Assembly (NCBI GenBank): GCA_020692205.1
Contig: JAIMKV010000041.1
Coordinates: 1 to 43,210 of the forward strand
DNA from: Myxosarcina sp. GA_180221_E-2-1-MAG-40_15
GTDB taxonomy: Bacteria > Cyanobacteriota > Cyanobacteriia > Cyanobacteriales > Xenococcaceae
Direction: 5' to 3'
Length of the DNA stretch: 43,210 bases
Shown in pieces: positions 1 to 8,763 of the stretch; position 1 is the first letter of the stretch; each line of letters starts with the position of its first letter. The notes under the pieces were generated by a model. The model worked only from the letters and a program-made list of their open reading frames with translations, was not told where the DNA came from and made no database searches. Position numbers and translations under genes: made by a program.

Positions 1-1203
1 TTGAGCGGGGGTGTGTCCCATTGACATAGATCTAATTTCTTGAGGTATTCCTTCTTGCATCCCGTTGATGTTCCCTAGGTTTCTATCTGCATGGGTTTGA
101 GTAAAAGGAGCGTTCCATTTAACCAATCTAGTCCTAGCCTCTTTAGCATGAAATTTAACTAATGTTTCAGGCTTTTTACTCCTTGGTTTACCTTTAGGAA
201 GCAAAGGGGACTTGATTTCAAATACCTCCATTAGATCAGGATATCTTGGGGGTATTTGTGGTCTAGCCAGCCTTTCGCCAGTTTTTACTTTTGTGCCTAA
301 GTTTGTAAACCTTCCTATGTAAATCAAATTTTTCGTGTTACAAGGATCATTCAAAGCAGGTATAGATACACCGTCTTTAGTGACGTAAGGCTCGAATAAA
401 TTTTTGATTGCAAAAACTTCGTTAATCCTTAAGGCGTAAATTATCTGAATAGAGAATGTCCACATCCAAGCTTTTCTACTTTCTATGTTGGAATTTTTGT
501 GAAGTTTAGATGTGACTCCAAGGACTTTGTCTCTCCACTTAATAAACTCTTCTAGGTCAATACTTTGAAGCTCATTAAACTTTGTTTGAACTGTATCCAA
601 ATTCTCTAAAGTATCTAATACATCTCTCCTCCTATTCATCTCTGCTAATTTCTTCATAGCACCTACTGCATAACTATAAGTCCTAGTTCCTTTTTCTTGT
701 CTGTTAACCACTGCCATGATGGTATTGATATCAAACACTCCATCTTGAGGTAGCCGCTTATAAAACTTACCGTATGTCTCTCTGTAGCTGTTTACATCAC
801 TAGGACTACTTTTACTCCTTGGTTCTTTAGTCCTGCTTAGTCTACTCCAGAAATCATCTTCTACTTTTTTAATCGCTTCTGCAAAAGTAAGTCGATCATC
901 TGTCAGTTGACTTTCTTCTTCTATCTCTTTCTTGTACCAGTTCCAGAATTCAACCTCGCTACTGAGGTTAGAAAGTTTTTCTTTAACTCTATGAGCTTTT
1001 CTAACCGCGTCTATCATCCCCTCTGTAGATAACCTGCAATTACATCTGTACTTACTCCTAGAGGTATTAGATGTTTTAAATTGAAGATAGATGTTGTTTC
1101 CACTTTTAACGAGCGTAACGCCTCTAGGAGTCTGTTTTGAGTAAGTTTCCCACTCTTTTTGTAAAGTTTCGTAACGAGTCTCGTACTTATAATCTTTGCT
1201 CAC
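1..1203 (-). CDS. Tyrosine recombinase / site-specific integrase (C-terminus beyond the left edge)
   Basis: The minus strand is open without a stop from a GTG at 1203 to the window edge (401 codons). An in-frame TAG lies just upstream of that GTG, so it is the first possible start. The N-terminal ~110 residues are basic and Cys-containing; a core-binding-like helical region follows. The catalytic domain shows the first Arg in an ALRINE motif (R259), an HxxR box in QTHADR (H371, R374) and the second His in SMGH (H397). The nucleophilic Tyr would lie just past the edge. These are the R-H-R-H/Y residues of phage-type integrases. The gene starts ~100 bp from a tRNA 3' end, which fits a tRNA-targeting integrase at the end of its own element. 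Family call is firm; activity cannot be judged without the Tyr. Confidence 0.85.
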   Translation of the reverse strand, partial: MSKDYKYETRYETLQKEWETYSKQTPRGVTLVKSGNNIYLQFKTSNTSRSKYRCNCRLSTEGMIDAVRKAHRVKEKLSNLSSEVEFWNWYKKEIEEESQLTDDRLTFAEAIKKVEDDFWSRLSRTKEPRSKSSPSDVNSYRETYGKFYKRLPQDGVFDINTIMAVVNRQEKGTRTYSYAVGAMKKLAEMNRRRDVLDTLENLDTVQTKFNELQSIDLEEFIKWRDKVLGVTSKLHKNSNIESRKAWMWTFSIQIIYALRINEVFAIKNLFEPYVTKDGVSIPALNDPCNTKNLIYIGRFTNLGTKVKTGERLARPQIPPRYPDLMEVFEIKSPLLPKGKPRSKKPETLVKFHAKEARTRLVKWNAPFTQTHADRNLGNINGMQEGIPQEIRSMSMGHTPAQ

Positions 1204-1239
1204 TTTTTGCTCACTTTGCTTCTAAACGTTAGTGAGCAA
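1196..1239. repeat. 8-bp repeats between integrase and attachment site
   Basis: TTGCTCAC occurs at 1196-1203 and 1207-1214 (11-bp period), and its inverse GTGAGCAA at 1232-1239. The first copy contains the integrase GTG start. The position, between int and the tRNA end, is where arm-type integrase or excisionase sites usually lie; that role is inferred. Confidence 0.5.
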
Positions 1240-1279
1240 GTGTTTGAGAGAACGCTATTGCGTTGACAAGAGTCCTATT

Positions 1280-1304
1280 GAAGGTTCAAGTCCTTTCATC
1301 CGCA
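1280..1304 (+). other. Attachment site: displaced 3' end of a tRNA gene (attR-like)
   Basis: The stretch folds as a T arm plus acceptor strand: stem GAAGG (1280-1284), loop TTCAAGT (1285-1291), stem CCTTT (1292-1296), acceptor strand CATCCGC and discriminator A (1304). No 5' half of a tRNA is found upstream; the integrase lies there instead. An acceptor partner GCGGATG is common in cyanobacterial tRNA-Leu, so Leu is the likeliest identity, but I cannot prove it. The complete tRNA would be expected at the other end of the element, left of the window. Confidence 0.6.
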
Positions 1305-1314
1305 TTAGATATAG

Positions 1315-1353
1315 CAAAAAGCGAGCGCCAAAAGTATGTGCGATCGCTTTTTG
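1315..1353 (+). terminator. Hairpin downstream of the tRNA 3' end
   Basis: CAAAAAGCGA (1315-1324) pairs perfectly with TCGCTTTTTG (1344-1353), a 10-bp stem ending in a T run. It probably terminated the original tRNA transcript. The distal arm contains a HIP1-like GCGATCGC. Confidence 0.5.
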
Positions 1354-1598
1354 TTTGAATGATTGTTGTACCAACATTTGAATTGAGCTATGTATAAAAA
1401 CTAGGCTGAAAAGGAAAGTAATATGTAGACCAAGGTCAGCTGATTCTAGATGATGGTCAAATACAAAGACGAGCAGTGTTAAAGCGCAAAAGATATCTTC
1501 TAGATATATATAAGGTTAGGTTGCGTAGCTTCGTAAAAGAATATTTATTTTCTCATGCAGCACTGCTCATTTTTTTTATTCAACTAGTTCAGCTAATT
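1354..1598. other. Intergenic stretch with no gene I can support
   Basis: AT-rich spacer between the tRNA-end hairpin and the oligopeptidase gene. GAGCAGTG (1471-1478) and CACTGCTC (1561-1568), the latter followed by eight T after one CA step, form a distant inverted repeat that could act as a plus-strand terminator with a large loop. A plus-strand frame without stops crosses here but lacks a usable start codon. Confidence 0.4.
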
Positions 1599-3683
1599 TT
1601 AAGCGGCATCTAATAATCCACTGTGTCTTAATAATGGTTCAGTTTCAGGTTCTCTGCCACGGAATGACTCGAACACTTCCATCGGGTGTAAACTACCGCC
1701 TAGAGACAGTACTGTATCTTTAAAGCGTTTGCCGACTGATCTTACTGCATCTTCATCTTCTAAGCCAGCTTCTTCAAAAGCAGCAAAAGCATCTGCACTT
1801 AACACTTCTGCCCACTTATAGCTATAATATCCCGCTGCATATCCACCAGCAAAAATATGTCCAAAAGAACAGAGAAAGTTATCTTCAGTGATAGGTTGCA
1901 ACACGCTAGTAGTTTTCGCTAAGCGATCGCGCACATCGTTGGGAGTTTCGTCTCCTCCTGGTTCATAATTAGAATGGAGTTCCATATCTAACATGCCAAA
2001 GTGTAACTGACGCAGCATTGCTGAACCACTCATATAGTTTTTCGCTGCAACCAACTTTTGATAATATTCTTCGGGAAGCGTTTCGCCAGTTTGATAGTGT
2101 TTTGCCATACCAAAAAGAGTGGCGTGATCATAACACCAGTTTTCCATGAACTGACTTGGTAATTCTACCGCATCCCATTCTACGTTGTTAATCCCTGCTG
2201 CACCAGGATAGTCAATCGTAGTCAACATATGTTGTAAACCATGACCAAATTCATGAAACAAGGTGGTTACTTCCCCAAAAGTCATTAAGCTAGGCTTATT
2301 ATCTACAGGAGGAGTTTGGTTGCAGGTCAAATAAGCAACTGGCAGGCGAGTTTCGGTTTTACCCTCAACGGTCATTTTTGCTCTACCGATGCAGTCGTTC
2401 ATCCACGCACCACCGCGCTTTTCGGCGGGACGAGAATAAGGATCGAGATAGAAAAAAGCGATTGCTTCTCCTATTTCATCAGCAATCTGGAAATATCTCA
2501 CATCCTCGTGCCATACTGGTGCTTGTCCATCGACAGCAGTAATAGTTATACCAAAGATACGGTTAGCCAAACTAAATAAACCATCTAGTACTTTAGGTAA
2601 TGAAAAATAAGGGCGTAATTCTTCCTCATTAAAATCAAATTTGGCTTCTCGCTGCTTCTCTGCCCAATAACTTACATCCCAATGCTTGAGATCTTCTTGT
2701 CCGGCAAAAGCTTTCAACTCTTCAAATTCTTTAACTGCTGCATCATAACTAGCACCCCGCAAATCCTCTTGTAATTGCTGCACTGCTGATACATCAGTTG
2801 CCATCTTTTTCGCGAGACTTAATTCGGCGAAGTTAGCAAAACCGAGGATATTTGCTTGTTCTTTTCTTAATTCCAAAATGCGATCAATATTGCCACGATT
2901 ATCCAATTCACCACTAGCGGCACGAGAAACAAATGCTTTGTATAACTTTTCTCGCAATTCCCGATTAGTGGCATATTTCATGTACGGAATATAACTAGGA
3001 TAATCCAAAGTAACTACCCAGGGACCATTCTCAGCAGTTGAGTCTTCATCGCCTTCAGCTTGAGCAGTTTGCGCCATCAAGCCTAAAGCACTGGGAGGTA
3101 AACCTTCTATATCCTTTTTATCTGTCAACTTCAGTTTAAAAGCCTTAGTTGCATCCAAAACATTATTAGAAAACTTAGTAGATAATTCCCCAGACTCTAA
3201 TTGAATCTGATTAAATCTGTCTTTAGTTTCCCCTTCCAAACCAACTCCAGACAATTCAAAATCCCGTAGTGACAACTCAACAATTCGCTGTTGCGCTGGC
3301 TCTAATCGATCCCATTCTCCGCCTTCTTTAATCTCTTTAAATGCTTCGTATAAAGGCTTGCTTTGAGTCAGCTTGGTATAAAACTTGATTACCTCTGGCT
3401 GCATTTTCTCGTAAGCTTCGCGCAATTCAGGACTATTTTTGACCCCCATCAAATGCCCCACAATCCCCCAACTCCAGCCTAAACGCTCTTCTAACTCGGT
3501 TAGGGGTTCAACTAAACCAGACCAAGTAGGAGTTACGTTTTCCTCAAGCTTACTGATTCGCTCATCTAACTCTTTTAGTAGTTGCGTCATTGCAGGAACA
3601 ACCTGTTCTGCTTTAATTTCGTTAAAGGGAGGTAGTCCCTTGCCAATTAATAAAGGATTTTTGGTAATAGTTGCGTCTGTCAT
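1599..3683 (-). CDS. prlC: Oligopeptidase A, M3 family zinc metallopeptidase
   Basis: 694 residues, the normal length for oligopeptidase A/PrlC. M3 peptidases are cytosolic zinc enzymes that degrade short peptides, including cleaved signal and transit peptides. The zinc motif HEFGH is at residues 477-481, and a downstream Glu in NNVEWDAVELPSQ provides the third ligand. The C-terminal GHIFAGGYAAGYYSYKWAE region holds the His/Tyr residues that contact substrate in this family. No signal peptide. The ATG at 3683 gives an N-terminus (NPLL...LPPFNEI) that matches the family. It is a single gene: upstream lies a repeat-bearing spacer and the next minus-strand gene ends 350 bp away. Plant organellar OOP is the closest functional analogue. 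Confidence 0.93.
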   Translation of the reverse strand: MTDATITKNPLLIGKGLPPFNEIKAEQVVPAMTQLLKELDERISKLEENVTPTWSGLVEPLTELEERLGWSWGIVGHLMGVKNSPELREAYEKMQPEVIKFYTKLTQSKPLYEAFKEIKEGGEWDRLEPAQQRIVELSLRDFELSGVGLEGETKDRFNQIQLESGELSTKFSNNVLDATKAFKLKLTDKKDIEGLPPSALGLMAQTAQAEGDEDSTAENGPWVVTLDYPSYIPYMKYATNRELREKLYKAFVSRAASGELDNRGNIDRILELRKEQANILGFANFAELSLAKKMATDVSAVQQLQEDLRGASYDAAVKEFEELKAFAGQEDLKHWDVSYWAEKQREAKFDFNEEELRPYFSLPKVLDGLFSLANRIFGITITAVDGQAPVWHEDVRYFQIADEIGEAIAFFYLDPYSRPAEKRGGAWMNDCIGRAKMTVEGKTETRLPVAYLTCNQTPPVDNKPSLMTFGEVTTLFHEFGHGLQHMLTTIDYPGAAGINNVEWDAVELPSQFMENWCYDHATLFGMAKHYQTGETLPEEYYQKLVAAKNYMSGSAMLRQLHFGMLDMELHSNYEPGGDETPNDVRDRLAKTTSVLQPITEDNFLCSFGHIFAGGYAAGYYSYKWAEVLSADAFAAFEEAGLEDEDAVRSVGKRFKDTVLSLGGSLHPMEVFESFRGREPETEPLLRHSGLLDAA

Positions 3684-4036
3684 GTAAATAAATAATTGCT
3701 GATTGTATTTATATCTATTTACCCTAACGTTTTATCTGTATGTATTGTAGCAGTACGCAGGTTGGGATTACCGAAATTTTAAATTGGCGATCGCAGATGA
3801 ATTAAATGTAGGGTGGGTAAAAAATTGCTCTGAAAAATTGTAGGGTGGGTAAAAAATGACTCCAACATACAACGCTCTAATTAAGACATTTGCCCACCAT
3901 AATCGAAATTAAATTATCGGTGGACATAAACAAAGATAATATCTTTGTATTTTAATCTCTCGCGATGTTCACCCTACGACTCCAATTTTATTCTGTGAGA
4001 TAACCATCATACTATTAACTTTATTCAGCGAAACAA
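3684..4036. repeat. Intergenic region with GTAGGGTGGG-type interspersed repeat
   Basis: No gene seen. TGTAGGGTGGGTAAAAAAT is present twice, at 3807-3825 and 3839-3857 (32-bp period). The opposite end carries the inverse GTTCACCCTAC at 3967-3977, with further inner inverse matches (TTTGCCCACC near 3890, GGTGGACA near 3922). Together this makes a ~170-bp unit with inverted ends, related to the unit at 16649-16761. Confidence 0.6.
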
Positions 4037-4360
4037 TTAGACTTTGTTTTCTAATTTTGAAATTCTTTCTTCAAATTCGGCTGTTATAGAAAAGGGTACG
4101 ACTAAAAAAGATAAGAGAAAACCTACACCTAAAGCAGCACTAATTAATTCTTGCCAATCAGTCCAAAAACCTTGAGCAATTTGATTTATTACGTAGTAAA
4201 GAGTTCCAACAAGAGCAAGAATAGATAGTAGCTTAAATATCCTAACAGCAAGGAAGCTACCTATACCAAAGCTAATGAATAAAATGACCAAGGCTAGTGC
4301 TGATTCTCCCCATTCTAAGGGTGTATCTAATTTTGACAAAGTATCTAATAGTGTGGACAT
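4037..4360 (-). CDS. Small membrane protein, unknown function
   Basis: 107 residues. I do not recognise the family. Hydrophobic segments at about residues 20-37, 42-60 and 72-92 suggest three membrane spans, the middle two separated by a short loop QIAQGFWTDW. The last ~15 residues (TAEFEERISKLENKV) are charged and look like a short coiled coil. The coding frame is clean and the ATG at 4360 is the only good start. It stands alone, with 350 bp of repeat-bearing spacer downstream and 270 bp before uppS. It could be a conserved cyanobacterial hypothetical; nothing in the context points to a role. Confidence 0.6.
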   Translation of the reverse strand: MSTLLDTLSKLDTPLEWGESALALVILFISFGIGSFLAVRIFKLLSILALVGTLYYVINQIAQGFWTDWQELISAALGVGFLLSFLVVPFSITAEFEERISKLENKV

Positions 4361-4633
4361 ATATTTTTTCTCAAAATAATTTATGTATTTATCCTTCCCT
4401 TTATAGCCAAAAAATTAAGCATTGTAAATTAATGTAATCATGGTGATTGTCTTGATTGTCAATGTATCCTAAATAAGCCTAAAAGCCGTTAAAATGTCTA
4501 ATATCTGACTGCGGTTGATCGCTTTCGTGCTGTAGTTTTTTTTAAATAATTTTGATTAGTAACTCTTGTTCTTATACCGAATAATGCTTCGACTGTAAAA
4601 ACAGCATTTTGCAAGCTTGATGATGCTTGTGTT

Positions 4634-5386
4634 TTATTTAACCTTCCCAAAGCGTCGCTCGCGCCGTTGATAGGTCGCCAAAGCTTTGTGAAACTCAACG
4701 CGATCAAAGTCTGGCCACAAAGTAGTAGTCACATAAATTTCAGCATAAGCCATTTGCCAAAGTAGAAAATTGCTGATTCGCATTTCGCCACTAGTACGAA
4801 TTAAAAGATCGGGATGAGGAATTCCTTGAGTATAAAGATGTTGTTCAAATATCTCTTCGTTAATTTCCGCAACTTTTAAGTACCCTTGTTCTACTTTAGT
4901 GGCGATCGCCTGACAAGCTTGAATGATTTCATGTCTACCGCCATAGTTAGTCGCTACGGTAAATTGAATTCCCTGATTATTTTTAGTATCTTCCATCGAG
5001 CGATCGATTTCTTGGCGTAGAGAGTTAGGTAAATCCAGCAGATTACCAACAAAACGAATTTTTACGTTTTCTTGTTTCATCTCCTGTAATTCCCGTCGCA
5101 AAACTCGCTCAAACAAAGTCATGAGAAACTGCACTTCGCTATGTGGTCTTCCCCAATTTTCCGTGGAAAAAGCATAGGCAGTTAAAGCAGGTATACCCCA
5201 GTCCTTACAACAGCGTAGTAAATCCTTCAGAGCATCTACACCCTTTTGATGACCGATAATACGAGGTTTAGCCCGATTTTTAGCCCAACGACCATTTCCA
5301 TCCATAATTACCGCCACGTGTTGTGGTAGAAGGTTTCTGTTTAAATCTGTGGGTAGTTGTTGCAAAGTGACTGGTTCTACGCTCAT
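4634..5386 (-). CDS. uppS: Isoprenyl transferase (undecaprenyl diphosphate synthase)
   Basis: 250 residues, the usual length for cis-prenyltransferases. The enzyme condenses isopentenyl diphosphate onto farnesyl diphosphate to make the C55 lipid carrier used for peptidoglycan and other glycans. The signature [13 protein letters not shown] holds the catalytic Asp at residue 29. [13 protein letters not shown] and the C-terminal [19 protein letters not shown] (substrate Arg/Ser) and RFG block are present. Third in a minus-strand run behind lysA and cdaA with ~110-bp spacers, an order I recall as common in cyanobacteria. It supplies the carrier that MurJ (13590) later flips as lipid II. Chain length cannot be read from sequence, so a shorter or longer polyprenol is possible. 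Confidence 0.95.
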   Translation of the reverse strand: MSVEPVTLQQLPTDLNRNLLPQHVAVIMDGNGRWAKNRAKPRIIGHQKGVDALKDLLRCCKDWGIPALTAYAFSTENWGRPHSEVQFLMTLFERVLRRELQEMKQENVKIRFVGNLLDLPNSLRQEIDRSMEDTKNNQGIQFTVATNYGGRHEIIQACQAIATKVEQGYLKVAEINEEIFEQHLYTQGIPHPDLLIRTSGEMRISNFLLWQMAYAEIYVTTTLWPDFDRVEFHKALATYQRRERRFGKVK

Positions 5387-5493
5387 TGTTAAATAGAATT
5401 CGACAATGCTGAATGATCAACATAAGCTATAAAGAGAATTTAATCTACACTCTTAATGAGTATTCTTGATAATTCCACGCTATATCTGAAGTC

Positions 5494-6414
5494 TTACCGC
5501 TTTTTCTTAGGAGACTTTGACGGCAATAAATGTAAAACACGCTCTAGGAGTATTTTGCTCTGAAAACCAATTTTACGACTCAAACGTACCGCATCTCGTT
5601 CAACTATCGGGGTAAATCTAGCTTGCAACAGCTCTTTTAGTTTACTACTAGTTAGGGGTCTATTTAACGTTCCATGTTCAGCTAATGAAATAGAACCAGT
5701 TTCTTCTGAGACAACAATACATAAACATTTCTCTACTCGTTCGGTAATTCCCATTGCGGCGCGGTGACGAGTTCCCAATTGGCGAGAGGCTGTGCGCTCA
5801 GAAAGAGGAAGAATTGCTGCTGCCGCCAAGATTCTTGAACCGCTAATGACAACTGCACCATCGTGTAATAAAGTGCTGGTCTGAAAAATAGTTTGCAAAA
5901 GTTCTTTAGAAACCTCGGCATTTAAAATAACTCCTGCCGAGACAAAATCTTCTTCTTCTAAAGAACCAGTTGTTTCCATCAGCACCAATGCTCCAGTGCG
6001 ATTTTGGGATAGCTCTTTGATGGCATCAACAATACGATCAATTACGCTATCTGGTTGAGTCGTCGGTCTACCAGAACCTTGAAACAGTTTTAGGACTTCT
6101 CCTCGTCCAATCTGTTCTAGTAAACGCCGAAATTGTGACTGAAAGATTACTGCCATGGCTACAGCCGAACCTAACACTAGTTTTTCTAACAAGAACTTGA
6201 GTAACTGTAGCTCTAACTGTCCACTGACTACAGTTGCCAGCATCAGGACGATAAATCCTCTTACCATCCATAGACTACGGCGTTCACCCTCGCCGATAAT
6301 TAGCAGCAAGGCGTAGCTAAAGGCTAATACTAGGCCCAAATCGATGATATTAGTTAATTCTGGCAACCAGGAAAGAACCTGATTTGAGTCAGGAACCAAA
6401 CCCGACAATGACAT
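5494..6414 (-). CDS. cdaA: Diadenylate cyclase (c-di-AMP synthase), CdaA type
   Basis: 306 residues. Makes c-di-AMP from two ATP at the membrane; in cyanobacteria this messenger has been linked to osmotic, night-survival and nitrogen/carbon control. The N-terminal ~95 residues contain three hydrophobic spans (about 22-41, 50-65 and 76-92), then a short amphipathic stretch and the DAC (DisA_N) domain. Both catalytic motifs are intact: DGA at 185-187 (LLHDGAVVI) and RHR at 216-218 (GTRHRAAMG). The C-terminus is longer and more basic than in Bacillus CdaA, ending SPKKKR. It lies between lysA and uppS on the same strand, so all three are probably cotranscribed. This differs from Firmicutes, where cdaA sits with cdaR and glmM. 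Confidence 0.94.
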   Translation of the reverse strand: MSLSGLVPDSNQVLSWLPELTNIIDLGLVLAFSYALLLIIGEGERRSLWMVRGFIVLMLATVVSGQLELQLLKFLLEKLVLGSAVAMAVIFQSQFRRLLEQIGRGEVLKLFQGSGRPTTQPDSVIDRIVDAIKELSQNRTGALVLMETTGSLEEEDFVSAGVILNAEVSKELLQTIFQTSTLLHDGAVVISGSRILAAAAILPLSERTASRQLGTRHRAAMGITERVEKCLCIVVSEETGSISLAEHGTLNRPLTSSKLKELLQARFTPIVERDAVRLSRKIGFQSKILLERVLHLLPSKSPKKKR

Positions 6415-6536
6415 TATTTTAGTTACTTTGCTATGAATGGTTAGCGGGATCTGAATCTGAAATTTTAAAGTATTAGATTAGTTTCTAGTACTTAGAATCA
6501 GCAAGTTTAAATAGTAGCCTGGCTTCTATACTAAAT

Positions 6537-7943
6537 CTACTCTTCGTGTTTTACCAGTCTTGCGGGTAAGCGATCGCGTTCAATTAAATTATGATAAGTT
6601 TCGCGTTCAATAATTAAGTTTGCTTCTCCCTCGTAAACGACTACGGCCGCTGGTCTACCAATCCGATTATAGTTGGATGCCATGCTATAGTTGTAGGCTC
6701 CGGTATCTAGAACTACCAAGGTATCCCCAGGTTCTGTTTTAGGCAGTGCAGCGTCTTTAATCACTACATCTCCTGATTCGCAGTGTTTACCTGCTACGGT
6801 AACTTTTTCCGTCATAGGTTCAGCCATCCGATTGGCAATCACGGCACGATATACAGACTGGTAGGTAATCGGACGAGGATTATCGGACATTCCTCCATCT
6901 ACCGCTACATAAGTATGATGAGGAATTTCTTTGCTGCTGCCTACAGTATATGCCGTAACCCCAGCTGAACCAATTAAGGATCTTCCTGGTTCAGCAATCA
7001 GCTTCGGTAAAGGTAAACTTGCTTCTGTGCAGGCTGTTTCTACTGCTTTGCTTACTGCTTTTACCCATTCCGAGATACTTGGTGGATCGTCAGATTCAAC
7101 GTAGCGAATACCTAATCCTCCACCAACATTAAGAGTTGTTACGGGCAAACCATAACCCTGGGCTTTTTTCATCCAGTCCACTAAAACCCCCGCCAAGTCT
7201 TGGTGAGGTTGGCGTTCAAAAATTTGTGATCCGATATGGGCGTGCAAACCAATACAGCTCAAACTTTCTTGCTGAGAAAGATAGCTAAATACTTCATCCA
7301 ACTGATTCGGATCGAAGCCAAACTTACTGTCTAAATGTCCTGTACGAATATACTCGTGAGTATGGCACTCAATTCCAGGAGTCAGACGAATCATAATTGG
7401 TACTGGTTGTTCACTTTGATCAGCGGCGATTTGTCCCAAAGTTTTTAACTCTAGCCAATTGTCAACGATAATAGTGCAGCCAGTTTCTACCGCCAACTTT
7501 AATTCAGCAGCAGATTTATTGTTACCGTGGAAATAAATTTTGTCTTGGCTTACCCCAGCTTCTAGAGTTGTATATAATTCTCCTCCAGACACCACATCGA
7601 AACCCAAACCTTCGCTATCAATAATTCGACATACAGCCAGACAACTCCAAGCTTTTGAAGCGTAAATCACCTGAGATTCTCCAGCATAATAAGTCGCGAA
7701 ACTATCACGATACTGGCTGCAAGCTGTTCTAAGTGTAAATTCATCTAATACGTATAGAGGAGAACCATACTGATTGACTAACTGTTGCAGTTCACAGCCT
7801 CCAATTTCTAAGTGATTATTGCGATTGACTTTGGCAGTCAAAGGCATTAATTGTTGATTAGGAGAAGGAGGAATTTCTAAACTTGTAATTTGGGGAATAT
7901 AACGATGTCCAGTATTTGGTAAACTGCGATCAGTCGAAAGCAT
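6537..7943 (-). CDS. lysA: Diaminopimelate decarboxylase
   Basis: 468 residues. PLP enzyme of the alanine-racemase fold that decarboxylates meso-DAP to lysine, the last step of lysine synthesis. The PLP lysine is K97 in YASKAW. HIGSQ (236-240), GGGLGI (274-279), EPGR (318-321) and CESGD (388-392, active-site Cys from the partner subunit) are all present. The first ~45 residues precede the conserved core and look unstructured. The ATG at 7943 is the first start; M33 would give a length closer to other LysA proteins. First gene of the lysA-cdaA-uppS run. Its substrate meso-DAP is also the cross-linking residue of the peptidoglycan built by the mur genes in this window. Confidence 0.95.
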   Translation of the reverse strand: MLSTDRSLPNTGHRYIPQITSLEIPPSPNQQLMPLTAKVNRNNHLEIGGCELQQLVNQYGSPLYVLDEFTLRTACSQYRDSFATYYAGESQVIYASKAWSCLAVCRIIDSEGLGFDVVSGGELYTTLEAGVSQDKIYFHGNNKSAAELKLAVETGCTIIVDNWLELKTLGQIAADQSEQPVPIMIRLTPGIECHTHEYIRTGHLDSKFGFDPNQLDEVFSYLSQQESLSCIGLHAHIGSQIFERQPHQDLAGVLVDWMKKAQGYGLPVTTLNVGGGLGIRYVESDDPPSISEWVKAVSKAVETACTEASLPLPKLIAEPGRSLIGSAGVTAYTVGSSKEIPHHTYVAVDGGMSDNPRPITYQSVYRAVIANRMAEPMTEKVTVAGKHCESGDVVIKDAALPKTEPGDTLVVLDTGAYNYSMASNYNRIGRPAAVVVYEGEANLIIERETYHNLIERDRLPARLVKHEE

Positions 7944-8092
7944 AATTCTCTAAAGTGGTTGCGAGTGAAATCTGTAATAATTACTATTTTCTAGTTTACA
8001 GCCGTCTACAGTCAAAAAGTCGCTAAGTTACATCATATTTAAAAACATATATTGTTAATCTTTTCGGTTAAAAATTAGAGATTAGGGAAAAA

Positions 8093-8647
8093 GTGAAAAT
8101 TTTAAAAATTAAATTATTAACTGCAACCCAAGTATCTGAGATAGTAGCTTTAGATCAAATTTGTGTAGGAGGTTTATGGACAGAAGAAGCGTACTTAAGG
8201 GAAATCAATAGTCCTAGAAGTACACTGTTGGCTTTATATTGTGCCAATGATTATGCTGCAAAATCTCAGTATGAAATGATTGGTATGGGTTGTCTGTGGG
8301 CAATTGTGGAAGAGGCTCATATTACCTTGCTGGGAATTCATCCTCATTATCGCCGACAAGGATTAGGAGAACTGCTACTATTGACGTTGTTTGAAGATGC
8401 GATCGCCCGTCAGCTAGAATGGGCAACTTTGGAAGTAAACGTCAATAACTTGCCAGCCATAAGTTTATATCAAAAATTTGGCTTTCAAGTTGCAGGAATT
8501 AGAAAAGGATACTATCAGCCAGCAGGAGAAGATGCCTCAATTCTCTGGTTAAAAGGCTTACAACAGCCAGAGTTTAAATCTAACTTGTCTCACTGGCAGC
8601 ACAAATTGCGCGATCGCCTAAGTAAAAATCACTATTGTTTAAACTAG
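8093..8647 (+). CDS. rimI: GNAT acetyltransferase, RimI-like (ribosomal protein S18 alanine N-acetyltransferase)
   Basis: 184 residues, starting at a GTG preceded by AGGGAAAAA. GNAT fold: the acetyl-CoA loop is HPHYRRQGLGELLL (R/Q-x-x-G-x-G/A), followed by WATLEVNVNNLPAISLYQKFGFQVAGIRKGYYQ, which is the typical RimI block (EVN..N..A..LYqk.GF...G.R..YY). RimI acetylates the N-terminal Ala of ribosomal protein S18; relatives act on other N-termini. The last ~35 residues extend past the core. It lies 116 bp before clpC on the same strand, so cotranscription is possible. Target specificity is an inference from the family. Confidence 0.82.
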   Translation: MKILKIKLLTATQVSEIVALDQICVGGLWTEEAYLREINSPRSTLLALYCANDYAAKSQYEMIGMGCLWAIVEEAHITLLGIHPHYRRQGLGELLLLTLFEDAIARQLEWATLEVNVNNLPAISLYQKFGFQVAGIRKGYYQPAGEDASILWLKGLQQPEFKSNLSHWQHKLRDRLSKNHYCLN

Positions 8648-8763
8648 ATCAAAATCGGTTAATTTTAATACCGTATTTCCCTCCCATCTAGGCAGAGTCA
8701 GTAAACTAAAAGGCTGTGCTAAAATCACCATAATAAGGGCAAAGCAGGTGGATGGAATAAGAC

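Noticed and set aside
1196-1239. CRISPR-like short repeats near the integrase.
   Set aside because: Only three 8-bp copies, one inverted, with no regular spacers; no CRISPR array or cas gene was seen anywhere in the window.
1426-1610. Plus-strand frame open for ~60 codons (QGQLILDDGQIQRRAV ...) before prlC.
   Set aside because: No ATG or other plausible start with a ribosome binding site, it runs into the opposite end of prlC, and I recognise nothing in it.
4555-4633. Possible uppS terminator or small RNA downstream of uppS.
   Set aside because: Stems are only 5-6 bp with mismatches and no clear T run on the minus strand.
4498-4707. 69-codon minus-strand frame overlapping the 3' end of uppS.
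   Set aside because: Begins inside uppS in another frame and has no recognisable composition or ribosome binding site.
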